NCBI GenBank assembly: GCA_008107755.1
Contig: VIRH01000109.1
Location: forward strand, 62,001 to 126,000
Origin: Rhodobacterales bacterium
GTDB taxonomy: Bacteria > Pseudomonadota > Alphaproteobacteria > Rhizobiales > Stappiaceae
DNA length: 64,000 nucleotides
Direction of reading: 5' to 3'
Positions 52,762-60,999 of this stretch are shown in pieces. The position numbers and the translations under genes were made by a program. The notes under the pieces are model-generated. The model was not told the DNA's origin. It ran no database searches and was given only the letters and a program-made list of their open reading frames with translations. Within the stretch, counting starts at the first letter, position 1. Every line of letters begins with the position of its first letter.

Positions 52762-53750
52762 TCCGCTCGACCCATCTTCCGCTCCTGATCACCATCGCCA
52801 CCTTCATTCTGGCCTATACGCTGTGCGCGTCACAGTACCCGGCCATGCTGTCGACGCGCGTTGTCGCGAACCTTCTCACGGACAATGCCTTTCTGGGCAT
52901 TGCCGCCGTCGGAATGACCTTCGTGATCCTGTCCGGCGGCATCGATCTCTCGGTCGGCTCGGTCATCGCCTTCACGGGCGTTTTCCTTGCCGTCATCATG
53001 CGCGACACATCCATCCATCCGCTGGCCGCCTTCGCGCTGGTGCTTGCCGTCACCATCGCATTCGGCGCGGCGATGGGCGCCATGATCCACTATCTGGAAA
53101 TGCCCCCCTTCATCGTGACGCTGGCCGGCATGTTCCTGGCACGCGGTGCGGCCTATGTCCTGTCCACCGACAGTGTGCCGATCGCCCATGAGTTCTACGA
53201 CACGCTGCAGTCTCTCTACTGGAAGGCTCCAGGCGGGGGACGGTTCCGTCTGACCGGCATCATCATGCTGCTCACGTTCCTGACGGGCATCATCGTCGCC
53301 CACCGCACGAAGTTCGGCCAGAACGTCTATGCGGTCGGCGGCGGCTTGCCGACGGCGCGCCTGATGGGCGTTCCGCTTGCCCAGACCACCATCGGCATCT
53401 ACGCCACCTCCGGCGGGCTGGCGGGTCTGGCGGGAATCGTCTTTTCGCTCTACACGTCTGCCGGCTACTCGCTGGCAACCGTCGGCGTGGAGCTGGACGC
53501 GATCGCCGCGGTCGTCATTGGCGGAACCCTGCTCACCGGGGGCACGGGCTTCGTCGCAGGAACATTCTTTGGCATTCTGATAATGGGCTTGATACAAACC
53601 TTCATCGTTTTTGACGGAACGTTATCGAGCTGGTGGACCAAGATCGTGATCGGCGGTCTGCTGTTCGGGTTCATCCTGCTTCAGAAGGGTTTAACTTGGG
53701 CAACGACACTGCGCAGAAAACCAGCGACAGAGTTCGCCGCGCAATCATGA
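52758..53750 (+). CDS. yjfF: Galactofuranose-type ABC transporter permease YjfF
   Basis: A permease of 330 residues, the second of the heterodimer. It begins MIRSTHLPLLITIATFILAYTLC and carries VGMTFVILSGGIDLSVGSVIAFTG and LDAIAAVVIGGTLLTGGTGFVAGTFFG. The start overlaps the ytfT stop (ATGA) and the stop overlaps the start of the GntR gene, so all five genes are one translational unit. Confidence 0.9.
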   Translation: MIRSTHLPLLITIATFILAYTLCASQYPAMLSTRVVANLLTDNAFLGIAAVGMTFVILSGGIDLSVGSVIAFTGVFLAVIMRDTSIHPLAAFALVLAVTIAFGAAMGAMIHYLEMPPFIVTLAGMFLARGAAYVLSTDSVPIAHEFYDTLQSLYWKAPGGGRFRLTGIIMLLTFLTGIIVAHRTKFGQNVYAVGGGLPTARLMGVPLAQTTIGIYATSGGLAGLAGIVFSLYTSAGYSLATVGVELDAIAAVVIGGTLLTGGTGFVAGTFFGILIMGLIQTFIVFDGTLSSWWTKIVIGGLLFGFILLQKGLTWATTLRRKPATEFAAQS

Positions 53751-54466
53751 CCTTTGTCGCCACCGGCGCGTTGGGCAACCAGATCGGCAACCACACCGAT
53801 CAGGTCGTCGAACAGCTCGGCAGAGCCATCGTGGCCGGTGAATACCCGCCTGAAACGATGATCCCGCTGGATCCCGATATCTCCGAAATGTTCGACGTCT
53901 CGCGTACGGTCGTACGCGAGGCCAAGAAAACGCTTATCGCCAAGGGCCTGATCCAGTCCAAGGCCAAGGTCGGCACTCATGTCCGGCCGGCCTCGGAGTG
54001 GAACATGTTCGATCCGGACGTGCTGCGCTGGCACGCGGCGCTGAAGAACTCCCGGCCGTTTCTGGACGAACTCTTCGAGATCCGGCTGATCTTCGAACCC
54101 GCCGCGGCCAGCCGCGCCGCCCGCAAGGCGACCGACGCCGAATGCGCTGCCCTCTCCCGCCTGTGCGACAATCTCGCAACCGGCAAGGACCGTGCCGCCG
54201 TCGCCGTTGCCGACCTCGAATTTCACAAGATGATCCTGAAACTCTCCGGCAACCGCTTCCTGCAGTCGCTCGGAGACCTGGTACAGGCCGCGCTCTACTC
54301 ACTGTTCGTGGCCGAAGCCAATGAGCGCAACGATCAGGAAACCCGCGAATTCGTAGACCGCCACCGCGCCATCGTCACCGCAATCACGGCAGGCGACGGC
54401 GACGGTGCATCGTCTGCAATGCGTGAGGTGATCCTTGCCGGTCGGCGGATCGAGATCGGGCGGTAG
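53747..54466 (+). CDS. GntR family regulator, FadR subfamily
   Basis: A 239-residue FadR-type GntR protein. The winged helix reads VVEQLGRAIVAGEYPPETMIPLDPDISEMFDVSRTVVREAKKTLIAKGLIQ, and the FCD domain follows with LDELFEIRLIFEPAAASRAARKATDAE and LEFHKMILKLSGNRFL (metal-binding D/H residues). The ATG at 53747 overlaps the yjfF stop (ATGA). The last ~24 codons (GDGDGASSAMREVILAGR) are repeated twice downstream. It probably regulates the ytf operon. Confidence 0.9.
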   Translation: MTFVATGALGNQIGNHTDQVVEQLGRAIVAGEYPPETMIPLDPDISEMFDVSRTVVREAKKTLIAKGLIQSKAKVGTHVRPASEWNMFDPDVLRWHAALKNSRPFLDELFEIRLIFEPAAASRAARKATDAECAALSRLCDNLATGKDRAAVAVADLEFHKMILKLSGNRFLQSLGDLVQAALYSLFVAEANERNDQETREFVDRHRAIVTAITAGDGDGASSAMREVILAGRRIEIGR

Positions 54467-54579
54467 GCAACTGTTCTCGCGCAGCGCTCGCCAAACACCG
54501 GACCTTATCGTGAGGAAGCGCGGAGCGCTGTCTCGAAGGATGAGGGGTGTCTTGAAGAACCGCACATCACCCACAGTGG

Positions 54580-54719
54580 GTCATCCCCGACTTGATCGGG
54601 GATCCAATCCACGTCTCAGCCATCTCTGACGCCGGGATCAGGCAATGCCGTGCAGCACGCATTCCTCAAAACGCGAAGTCTCTGGAAACGAGTGGATCCC
54701 CGATCAAGTCGGGGATGAC
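54580..54719. repeat. Inverted repeat pair, unit 1
   Basis: GTCATCCCCGACTTGATCGG-type repeat at 54580-54612 and its reverse at 54692-54719, about 79 nt apart, so the segment could fold into a large cruciform. Confidence 0.8.
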
Positions 54720-54812
54720 GCCGGGTGGAGATTGAACGTGGTGGACTTCGCCACACTCTCTCAGTCATTCGCGGATATGCTCCAGTAACATGAGCAACAG
54801 CCCTCCATCTCC

Positions 54813-54890
54813 ATGGGCGACAATGGCGGCGCATCGTCTGTGATGCGTGAGGGGATCCTTGTCGGTCGGCGCATCGAGATCGGGCGGTAG
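54813..54890 (+). pseudogene. Second copy of the GntR C-terminal codons
   Basis: An ATG at 54813 opens a 25-codon frame, MGDNGGASSVMREGILVGRR and so on to TAG, that aligns without gaps to the last 24 residues of the GntR protein. Reading frame is conserved, with several substitutions. No RBS is evident. It is a duplicated gene fragment, not a gene. Confidence 0.75.
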
Positions 54891-54954
54891 GTAACGGGTA
54901 TTCGCATCGCGCTCACCACACACTGGACCTCATCGTGAGGAAGCGCGGAGCGCT

Positions 54955-55006
54955 GTCTCGAAGGATGGGCTGCATTCTGCCAAGCAAGTCGCCCATCCTT
55001 CGAGAC
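54955..55006. repeat. Palindromic element, unit 2
   Basis: A perfect 16-bp inverted repeat GTCTCGAAGGATGGGC / GCCCATCCTTCGAGAC (54955-54970 and 54991-55006), 20-nt loop, followed by CTCAGGATGAGG. Same element as near 47.2, 48.6 and 55.4 kb. Confidence 0.8.
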
Positions 55007-55067
55007 GGGCCTACCGGCCATTCTCAGGATGAGGGGTGTCTTTAGAACCCACGCCCCACCCCACGGT

Positions 55068-55208
55068 GTCATCCCCGACTTGATCGGGGATCCAATCCAC
55101 ACTTCGACCGTTTCGAGCGGCGGGAGCTGGCAATGCGCTGCAGTGGGCACTCATCCGAGTCGCCGGGTCTCTGGAAACGAATGGATCCCCGATCAAGTCG
55201 GGGATGAC
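55068..55208. repeat. Inverted repeat pair, unit 2
   Basis: The GTCATCCCCGACTTGATCGG-type repeat at 55068-55100 and its reverse at 55181-55208, the counterpart of the unit 1 pair. Confidence 0.8.
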
Positions 55209-55301
55209 GCCGGGAGGAGATTGAACGTGGTGGATTTCGCCACACTCTCTCAGTCATTCGCGGATATGCTCCAGTAACATGAGCAATAGCCCTCCACCTC
55301 C

Positions 55302-55379
55302 ATGGGCGAAAATGACGGCGTATCGTCACCCATGCGTGAGGCGATCCTCGCTGATCGGTGGATCGAGATCGGGCGGTAG
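55302..55379 (+). pseudogene. Third copy of the GntR C-terminal codons
   Basis: An ATG at 55302 opens another 25-codon frame (MGENDGVSSPMREAILADRW, ending IEIGR) in the same register as the GntR C-terminus. More substitutions than copy 2 relative to the gene. No RBS visible; a duplicated fragment. Confidence 0.75.
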
Positions 55380-55442
55380 GCAACTGTTCTCGCGCAGCGC
55401 TCGCCAAACACCGGACCTTATCCTGAGGAAGCGCGGAGCGCT

Positions 55443-55494
55443 GTCTCGAAGGATGGGCTGCATTCTGCCAAGCAAGTCGCCCATCCTTCGAGAC
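55443..55494. repeat. Palindromic element, unit 3
   Basis: The same perfect 16-bp inverted repeat as in unit 2, at 55443-55458 and 55479-55494 with a 20-nt loop. Confidence 0.8.
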
Positions 55495-55555
55495 GGGCCT
55501 ATCGGCCCTCCTCAGGATGAGGGGTGTCTTTAGAACCCACGCCCCACCCCACGGT

Positions 55556-55695
55556 GTCATCCCCGACTAGATCGGGGATCCAATCCACCTCTCTACCAAT
55601 AAGGCGCCAGGAGCTGGCAATGCACTGCAGCGGGTATTCTTCACAGTCGCAGGGTCTCTGGAAACGAGTGGAACCCCGATCAAGTCGGGGATGAC
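55556..55695. repeat. Inverted repeat pair, unit 3
   Basis: A diverged pair, 55556-55588 (one base different: GACTAGATCGGGG) and 55668-55695 (GTGGAACCCCGATCAAG). It closes the triplicated region. Confidence 0.75.
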
Positions 55696-55733
55696 GTTGT
55701 GGGGAGATTGATCAGGCCAAACACAAACGAGAA

Positions 55734-55761
55734 GAGGCGCCGCTGTTGCCAGCGGCGCCTC
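55734..55761 (-). terminator. Terminator of the arabinose/galactose operon
   Basis: A perfect 12-bp stem GAGGCGCCGCTG / CAGCGGCGCCTC with a 4-nt loop (55746-55749). It lies about 30 nt beyond the aldehyde dehydrogenase stop on the minus strand and is followed there by TTCTCGTTTGTG, a moderate U-tract. Confidence 0.8.
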
Positions 55762-55789
55762 ATTCAAATCACTCAGGCCAGGCCCGCTC

Positions 55790-57298
55790 TCAGAATTCCG
55801 GGACGAGACCGACCGGGATGTTCTGGTAGCAGACCGGGCGCAGGAAGCGGCGGATGGCCAGGGTGCCGACGGAAGTTGCACCGAAGTTGGTGGACGCCGG
55901 ATAAGGGCCGCCATGAACCATGGCGTCGCACACTTCCACGCCGGTCGGGAAACCGTTGGCGAGGATACGGCCGGCCTTGCGCTCCAGGATCGGCACCAGT
56001 TTGCCGGCAAGGGCCTTGTCGCCATCGTCCATGTGAAGCGTGCAGGTGAGCTGGCCTTCCAGGTTCTTTGCGATGTCCAGAAGCTGAGCCTCGTCCTTGA
56101 CGCGTACCACGATGCCGAGCGGTCCGAAGACTTCTTCGGCCAGATCTTCATTGAGAAGCCATGCGTCGCCGGTGGTCTCGAAGAGATAGGGCTTGGCGTT
56201 GCGGGTTTCGCAGGCCGTGCCGATCAGTTCTTGCACGCTTCCATGAGACGCAACGCGCTCGCTGCCCTTTCTGAATGCCGAGGCGATACCGTCCGTCAGC
56301 ATGATCTGCTCGCCGACCTCGGCAAGAGCATCGACGGCCGCCTTGACGAAAGCATCGCCTTCCGAGCCTTCCATCACCAGCGCGATGGCCGGGTTCGTGC
56401 AGAACTGGCCGGCGCCCATCGTAAGAGATCCGGCCCAGGCCTTGCCCATGGCCTCGCCGCGTGCGGCAACCGCCTCGGGCAGGACGAACATCGGGTTGAT
56501 GGAGCCGAGTTCGCCAAAGAACGGGATCGGCGTCGGGCGCTGTGCGCAAAGGTCGTAGAGAGCACGGCCGCCGCCCAGCGAACCGGTGAAGCCGACGGCG
56601 GTGATCAGCGGGTGCTGGACCAGAGCCTGGCCGATGTCATGACCGTTGCCCTGGATCAGAGAGAAGACGCCGGGATGAACGTTGCAGGCCTTGACCGCCG
56701 CGGCAATGGCGTCGGCGATGATCTCGCCGGTTCCCGGGTGTGCCGGGTGGCCGCGAACAACGACCGGGCACCCTGCTGCAAGCGCGGATGCGGTGTCGCC
56801 GCCGGCCGTGGAGAAGGCGAGCGGGAAGTTGGACGCGCCGAAGACGGCTACTGGGCCGATCGGGCGCTGAACCATCTTCAGATCCGGCCGCGGCATCGGC
56901 TGACGATCCGGCATGGCGTCGTCGTGACGCTTGTCCAGATAGTCGCCCTTGCGGATATGCGATGCGAACATGCGAAGCTGACCGCTGGTGCGGCCGCGCT
57001 CGCCCTGAAGGCGCGCTTCGGGAAGCCCGGATTCGGACGTCCCGATTTCGGTGATCGCGTCGGCACGGGCCTCGATCTCGTCCGCAATGGTTTCAAGGAA
57101 TTTCGCGCGGTCTTCGCGCGAGGAGTACCCATAGCTCCAGAAGGCTTCTTCGGCCGCCTTGCAGGCCTTGTCCACCTGTTCCACGGTGCCAACGGAGAAA
57201 TCATGCGCATCGCCATGGGCGGGCTGCGAGGCAAACGTCTTTTCGCTTGCTTCCCATTCGCCTGCGATCAGGTTTTTTCCGTGCGGTGTAAACGTCAT
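55790..57298 (-). CDS. Aldehyde dehydrogenase, 2-oxoglutarate semialdehyde dehydrogenase type
   Basis: A 502-residue NAD(P)+-dependent dehydrogenase. GELGSINPMFVLPEAV contains the general-base Glu, and GAGQFCTNPAIAL the nucleophilic Cys, both in the form seen in alpha-ketoglutaric semialdehyde dehydrogenases of the arabinose and xylose non-phosphorylative routes and in fatty aldehyde dehydrogenases. It would oxidise 2,5-dioxopentanoate to 2-oxoglutarate. MTFTPHGKN at 57298 is the start; the frame is open 11 codons more. It directly follows the 1-dehydrogenase gene (29 bp). Confidence 0.88.
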   Translation of the reverse strand: MTFTPHGKNLIAGEWEASEKTFASQPAHGDAHDFSVGTVEQVDKACKAAEEAFWSYGYSSREDRAKFLETIADEIEARADAITEIGTSESGLPEARLQGERGRTSGQLRMFASHIRKGDYLDKRHDDAMPDRQPMPRPDLKMVQRPIGPVAVFGASNFPLAFSTAGGDTASALAAGCPVVVRGHPAHPGTGEIIADAIAAAVKACNVHPGVFSLIQGNGHDIGQALVQHPLITAVGFTGSLGGGRALYDLCAQRPTPIPFFGELGSINPMFVLPEAVAARGEAMGKAWAGSLTMGAGQFCTNPAIALVMEGSEGDAFVKAAVDALAEVGEQIMLTDGIASAFRKGSERVASHGSVQELIGTACETRNAKPYLFETTGDAWLLNEDLAEEVFGPLGIVVRVKDEAQLLDIAKNLEGQLTCTLHMDDGDKALAGKLVPILERKAGRILANGFPTGVEVCDAMVHGGPYPASTNFGATSVGTLAIRRFLRPVCYQNIPVGLVPEF

Positions 57299-57327
57299 AA
57301 CAAACCTTCCGGTTTCGGATCCAAAAT

Positions 57328-58254
57328 TCAAAATTCGAACGGATCTGTGATCAGTCGCCGTCCGAGAGAAAAGGCGTCGCAGACATGTATCATCGGAGAG
57401 AGATCCATGTCGCTTTCACCTGCTCTGACCAGGGACGCCATGCGTGCATAGAGATTGGAATACTCGTGGTTCGCTCCCTGTTTAACAAGCTCACCGTCAA
57501 TCTCAAGTCTTTCTCCACCGTGCGAGAGCCTGGCGGAGCCACGATCTGTCTCGATCAGGATATCCCACGTCTGTGGGCCTTCCTGTCGCCAATCGAATTC
57601 CGCGGTCAGCTCGCTGCCGGCCTGCGGATCGGTAAAGGCCAGATGCGCCGCGATGGGCGTAGCCCTGTTTTCCGGAAACTCCAGAGTGGCCTCACGAAGA
57701 TGAACCCTGTAGGGCATGATCTCCGTCAGAATGGAGAGCGCGTTGATGCCGGGATCGAACACGCCCATGCCGCCCGGTTCCCAGATCCATTCCTGTCCGG
57801 GATGCCAGCGCCGGACATCTTCCTTCCAGGTGATGGCAAGGTTCTTCAGTGTCCGCTCGGCAAGCCAGGCCTTGAGGTCCGGAACACAGTCCGCGTAGCG
57901 TGAATGCCAGGTGGCGAAGATCGTCACCCCGTTCTGCCGTGCCAGTTCTTCCAGCGCGAAACATTCCGCAAGGCTCTGCCCCGGCGGCTTTTCCAGCATC
58001 ACGTGCCGTCCCGCCTTCAGTGCCATCGCTGCATATTCGTAGCGCGGCTGCGGCGGGATGGCGAGCGAGATGGTGGTGATGTCCGGCCGCGCCTCCAACA
58101 GCGCCTCCAGTTTCTCGAAGTGCTCGACGCCGTCGACGGACGCGTGGCGGCTGACGGCGGCTTCCAGAGACCAGTCCGGATTGGCGTAGATCGACGGGAG
58201 ATGCTGGTCACGGGCAATCTTTCCGATGCCGACCAGCGCCAGTTTTTCAGTCAT
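57328..58254 (-). CDS. D-galactose/L-arabinose 1-dehydrogenase (Gfo/Idh/MocA)
   Basis: A 308-residue NAD(P)+ dehydrogenase. LALVGIGKIARDQHLPSIYAN is the dinucleotide fold, and MLEKPPGQSLAE the EKP motif in the EKPPG form typical of L-arabinose 1-dehydrogenases (Azospirillum AraA type) and D-galactose 1-dehydrogenase. WEPGGMGVFDPGINALSIL has the catalytic Asp/His-like region. It would oxidise the C1 hydroxyl to the lactone. It starts exactly after the dehydratase stop. Confidence 0.88.
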   Translation of the reverse strand: MTEKLALVGIGKIARDQHLPSIYANPDWSLEAAVSRHASVDGVEHFEKLEALLEARPDITTISLAIPPQPRYEYAAMALKAGRHVMLEKPPGQSLAECFALEELARQNGVTIFATWHSRYADCVPDLKAWLAERTLKNLAITWKEDVRRWHPGQEWIWEPGGMGVFDPGINALSILTEIMPYRVHLREATLEFPENRATPIAAHLAFTDPQAGSELTAEFDWRQEGPQTWDILIETDRGSARLSHGGERLEIDGELVKQGANHEYSNLYARMASLVRAGESDMDLSPMIHVCDAFSLGRRLITDPFEF

Positions 58255-59997
58255 TCAGTGAGAGTCCTTGGGTACAGCCGATCCACGGCAACCTTTCAGG
58301 AAGTCGAAGTCAACGCCGGTATCGGCCCCTTGCACGTGATCGTGGAAGAGGCGCGCATAGCCGCTGTCCGGAACGTGGTGCGAAGGCGCCCAGGCTTCAA
58401 GCCTTGCTTTCAGCTCCTCGTCGGAAATTTCCAGATGCAGCGACCGGTTGGGGACATCGAGCACGATCATGTCGCCGTCACGCACGACCGCCAGCGGGCC
58501 GCCGGCAGCCGCTTCCGGCGATGTGTGCAGCACGACCGTGCCATAGGCGGTACCGGACATGCGCGAATCGGAAATGCGGACCATGTCGGTGATCCCCTTC
58601 TTGAGCACCTTTGGCGGCAGGCCCATGTTGCCAACCTCCGACATGCCCGGATACCCCTTCGGACCGCAGTTCTTCAGAACCATGACGCAGGTCTCGTCGA
58701 TATCGAGCGCATCGTCGTTGATCTTGGCCTTGTAGTCGTCGATATCCTCGAAGACGACCGCCCTGCCCCGGTGCTGCAAGAGGTGTTCAGAAGCCGCGGA
58801 CGGTTTCAGCACTGCGCCGTTGGGAGCAAGGTTGCCCCTCAGGACAGCGATACCACCTTGTTGCGTGAGCGCCTGTTCAACCGGCAGGATGACGTCCTCG
58901 TTCCAGTTCCTGGCGTTCTTGACCTGGTCCCACATGCTTTCGCCGGCAACCGTCAGCGCATCCTTGTGCAGGACGCCCGCTTCGCCGAGCCGCTTGATCA
59001 CCACCGGCAAGCCGCCGGCGTAGAAGAATTCCTCCATCAGGTATTTGCCCGACGGCATCAGATTGACGATGGTCGGAATGTCGCGTCCGCACCGATCCCA
59101 GTCCTCCAGCGTCAGATCGAGACCGACACGGCCCGCGATCGCCAGAAGGTGAATGACGGCGTTGGTCGATCCGCCGATGGCGCCGTTGGTGCGGATGGCG
59201 TTCTCGAAGGCTTCCCGGGTCAAGACGTCGGAAGGCTTCAGATCATCCTTCACCATCTGGACGATCCGGCGGCCGGAAAGCTGAGCCATGGCGCGGCGGC
59301 GGCTGTCGACGGCGGGAATGGCCGCGTTTCCGGAAAGCGCCATACCAAGCGCTTCCGCCATGGAGGCCATGGTCGAGGCCGTGCCCATGGTGTTGCACGA
59401 GCCGGGCGAGCGGCTCATGGCCGCTTCCGCTTCCAGGAATTCCTCCTGGGTCATCTCGCCCGCCTTCACGGCTTCTGAGAATTTCCAGAGATGGGTGCCC
59501 GAGCCGACACGTTCACCCTGGAACCAGCCATTCAGCATCGGCCCGCCGGTGACGACGATGGCCGGAAGATCGACGGATGCGGCGCCCATCAGCAGCGACG
59601 GCGTGGTCTTGTCGCAGCCGACCAGAAGCACCACGCCATCGACGGGCGTGCCCCGCAGGGCTTCTTCAACGTCCATTGACGCGAGGTTGCGGAACATCAT
59701 GGCAGTCGGGCGCAGGGTGCTCTCGCCGGTGGAGAAGACCGGAAATTCGACGGGAAATCCGCCAGCCTCATAGATGCCGTGCTTCACACGCTCGGCAAGG
59801 TCCCGAAGGTGCGCGTTGCACGGGGTCAGCTCCGACCACGTGTTGCAGATCCCGATCACGGGGCGCCCGTCGAACAGGTCGCCGGGCAGGCCCTGGTTCT
59901 TCATCCAGCTACGGTGATAGATGTGGTCGCGGCTGGTGCCGCCGAACCACTCGGTCGAGCGCAGCTTGCGCGGCCATTTGGCAGGCTGAAATCCCAT
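58255..59997 (-). CDS. Sugar-acid dehydratase, IlvD/Edd family (L-arabonate dehydratase type)
   Basis: A 580-residue [Fe-S] dehydratase. CDKTTPSLLMGAASVDLP, GSCNTMGTASTMASMAEALGM and GAIGGSTNAVIHLLAIAGR are the conserved IlvD/Edd blocks with Cys ligands. The N-terminus RSTEWFGGTSRDHIYHRSWMKNQG is the L-arabonate/D-xylonate/galactonate dehydratase subfamily, not IlvD for branched chains. It forms 2-keto-3-deoxy-sugar acid. It is flanked by gguC (2 bp) and the 1-dehydrogenase (0 bp). Confidence 0.9.
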   Translation of the reverse strand: MGFQPAKWPRKLRSTEWFGGTSRDHIYHRSWMKNQGLPGDLFDGRPVIGICNTWSELTPCNAHLRDLAERVKHGIYEAGGFPVEFPVFSTGESTLRPTAMMFRNLASMDVEEALRGTPVDGVVLLVGCDKTTPSLLMGAASVDLPAIVVTGGPMLNGWFQGERVGSGTHLWKFSEAVKAGEMTQEEFLEAEAAMSRSPGSCNTMGTASTMASMAEALGMALSGNAAIPAVDSRRRAMAQLSGRRIVQMVKDDLKPSDVLTREAFENAIRTNGAIGGSTNAVIHLLAIAGRVGLDLTLEDWDRCGRDIPTIVNLMPSGKYLMEEFFYAGGLPVVIKRLGEAGVLHKDALTVAGESMWDQVKNARNWNEDVILPVEQALTQQGGIAVLRGNLAPNGAVLKPSAASEHLLQHRGRAVVFEDIDDYKAKINDDALDIDETCVMVLKNCGPKGYPGMSEVGNMGLPPKVLKKGITDMVRISDSRMSGTAYGTVVLHTSPEAAAGGPLAVVRDGDMIVLDVPNRSLHLEISDEELKARLEAWAPSHHVPDSGYARLFHDHVQGADTGVDFDFLKGCRGSAVPKDSH

Positions 59998-59999
59998 GA

Positions 60000-60995
60000 C
60001 TACAGTACTTTCACTCGGGTTGCTGCGGTTTCGGCAGGTTTGAACGTCAGCCTATTTTTCAGCGGAACGCCGAAGCCGGGCGCGGAGATCTCAACTTCGT
60101 CGCCGTCCTTGCAGGAGATGCCGTCGGCAAAGGAAAGGGTTGCCGTGCCAAACATGTGCACATGGACATCACCCGGCTGGCAGAAGATGTCGTACTTGAA
60201 GTGGTGGTGCTCCAGATTGGCCAGCGTATGGGACATGTTCGCCTCGCCGGACAGAAACGGCTTTTCCCAGAGAACGGAGCCGTCCCGATATATCCGGCTG
60301 GTGCCTTCCACCTTTTCGGGGAGATCACCGACAAGCAGCTCCGGACCGAAAGAGGCCGGGCGCAGCTTGGAATGAGCGAGGAACAGGTAGTTCTGCCGCT
60401 CCATCACGTGATCGGAAAACTCGTTCGAAAGCGCAAAGCCCACCCGGAAGGGGGTGCCGTCATCGGCGACGACATAAATGCCGGCGATTTCCGGCTCCTC
60501 GCCGCCGTCCTCGCAGAAAGCCGGGCTTTCCAGGTCCCCACCGGGTGCGACGGCCATGTTGCCGTTGCCCTTGTAGAACCACTCTGGCTGAACTCCGATC
60601 TTGCCGGCCTCGGGCCGGCCAGCCTCCAGCCCCATGCGGAACATCTTCATGCTGTCCGTGAGGTTGGCATCGTCGTCCTTCGCCTTGGCATGCATGGAAT
60701 CGCGCGTCGCCGCGGAGCCAAGATGCGTCAGCCCGGTTCCGGTCAGGTGCATGTGCGCGGTGTCCGGGTGATGGATCGGCAGCAGCAGGCGCTTTTCCTC
60801 CGCCAGCTTCTCCAGATCGACAGAAGCGCCCAGCGTGTGGCTGCGGATACACTCGGCCAGGCTCTGCCCCTTGCCGATCGCCTCCTGCACCAGGTCATAG
60901 GTGGAGACCACGCCTTCCAGAATGCTGGCTTCGCTGCCGTTTCGAATGACGACGGCCACGTTTCCGGCGTCGTCGAGGATCTGTGAAATCAGCAT
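60000..60995 (-). CDS. gguC: GguC/AraD1-family protein (FAH superfamily)
   Basis: A 331-residue protein of the fumarylacetoacetate hydrolase superfamily. The second half has GDVHVHMFGTATLSFADGISCKDGD and LSNEFSDHVMERQNYLFLAHSKLRP, with E, D, H residues expected for metal binding, and the first half has the N-terminal LLPIHHPDTAHMHLTGTGLTHLGSA. GguC is the third gene of the A. tumefaciens ggu locus. Here it lies between the importer and the dehydratase, and may be the 2-keto-3-deoxy-pentonate dehydratase. The start at 60995 is 4 bp after the permease stop. Confidence 0.85.
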   Translation of the reverse strand: MLISQILDDAGNVAVVIRNGSEASILEGVVSTYDLVQEAIGKGQSLAECIRSHTLGASVDLEKLAEEKRLLLPIHHPDTAHMHLTGTGLTHLGSAATRDSMHAKAKDDDANLTDSMKMFRMGLEAGRPEAGKIGVQPEWFYKGNGNMAVAPGGDLESPAFCEDGGEEPEIAGIYVVADDGTPFRVGFALSNEFSDHVMERQNYLFLAHSKLRPASFGPELLVGDLPEKVEGTSRIYRDGSVLWEKPFLSGEANMSHTLANLEHHHFKYDIFCQPGDVHVHMFGTATLSFADGISCKDGDEVEISAPGFGVPLKNRLTFKPAETAATRVKVL

Positions 60996-60999
60996 CGGC

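Larger units (their letters stand above)
54394..55697. repeat. Tandem triplication of the GntR 3' end and its flank
   Basis: Three tandem units begin within the last ~75 nt of the GntR gene. The equivalent TAG codons end at 54466, 54890 and 55379, giving periods of 424 and 489 bp. Shared landmarks in each unit are the C-terminal codons, ACACCGGACC-type flank, GAGGAAGCGCGGAGCGCTGTCTCG, the GATCGGGGAT inverted pair, and (units 1 and 2) the GGTGGA-TTCGCCACACTCTCTCAG block. The period difference is explained by a 64-bp hairpin segment present in units 2 and 3 but missing from unit 1, where it is bounded by AGGATG repeats. The last unit ends about 55697. No other gene lies in this 1.3-kb region. 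Confidence 0.85.

Noticed and set aside
54467..55789. A CRISPR array or insertion sequence in the repeat region
   Set aside because: Repeats are long (hundreds of bp), irregularly spaced and palindromic; there are no unique ~30-nt spacers, cas genes or transposase.
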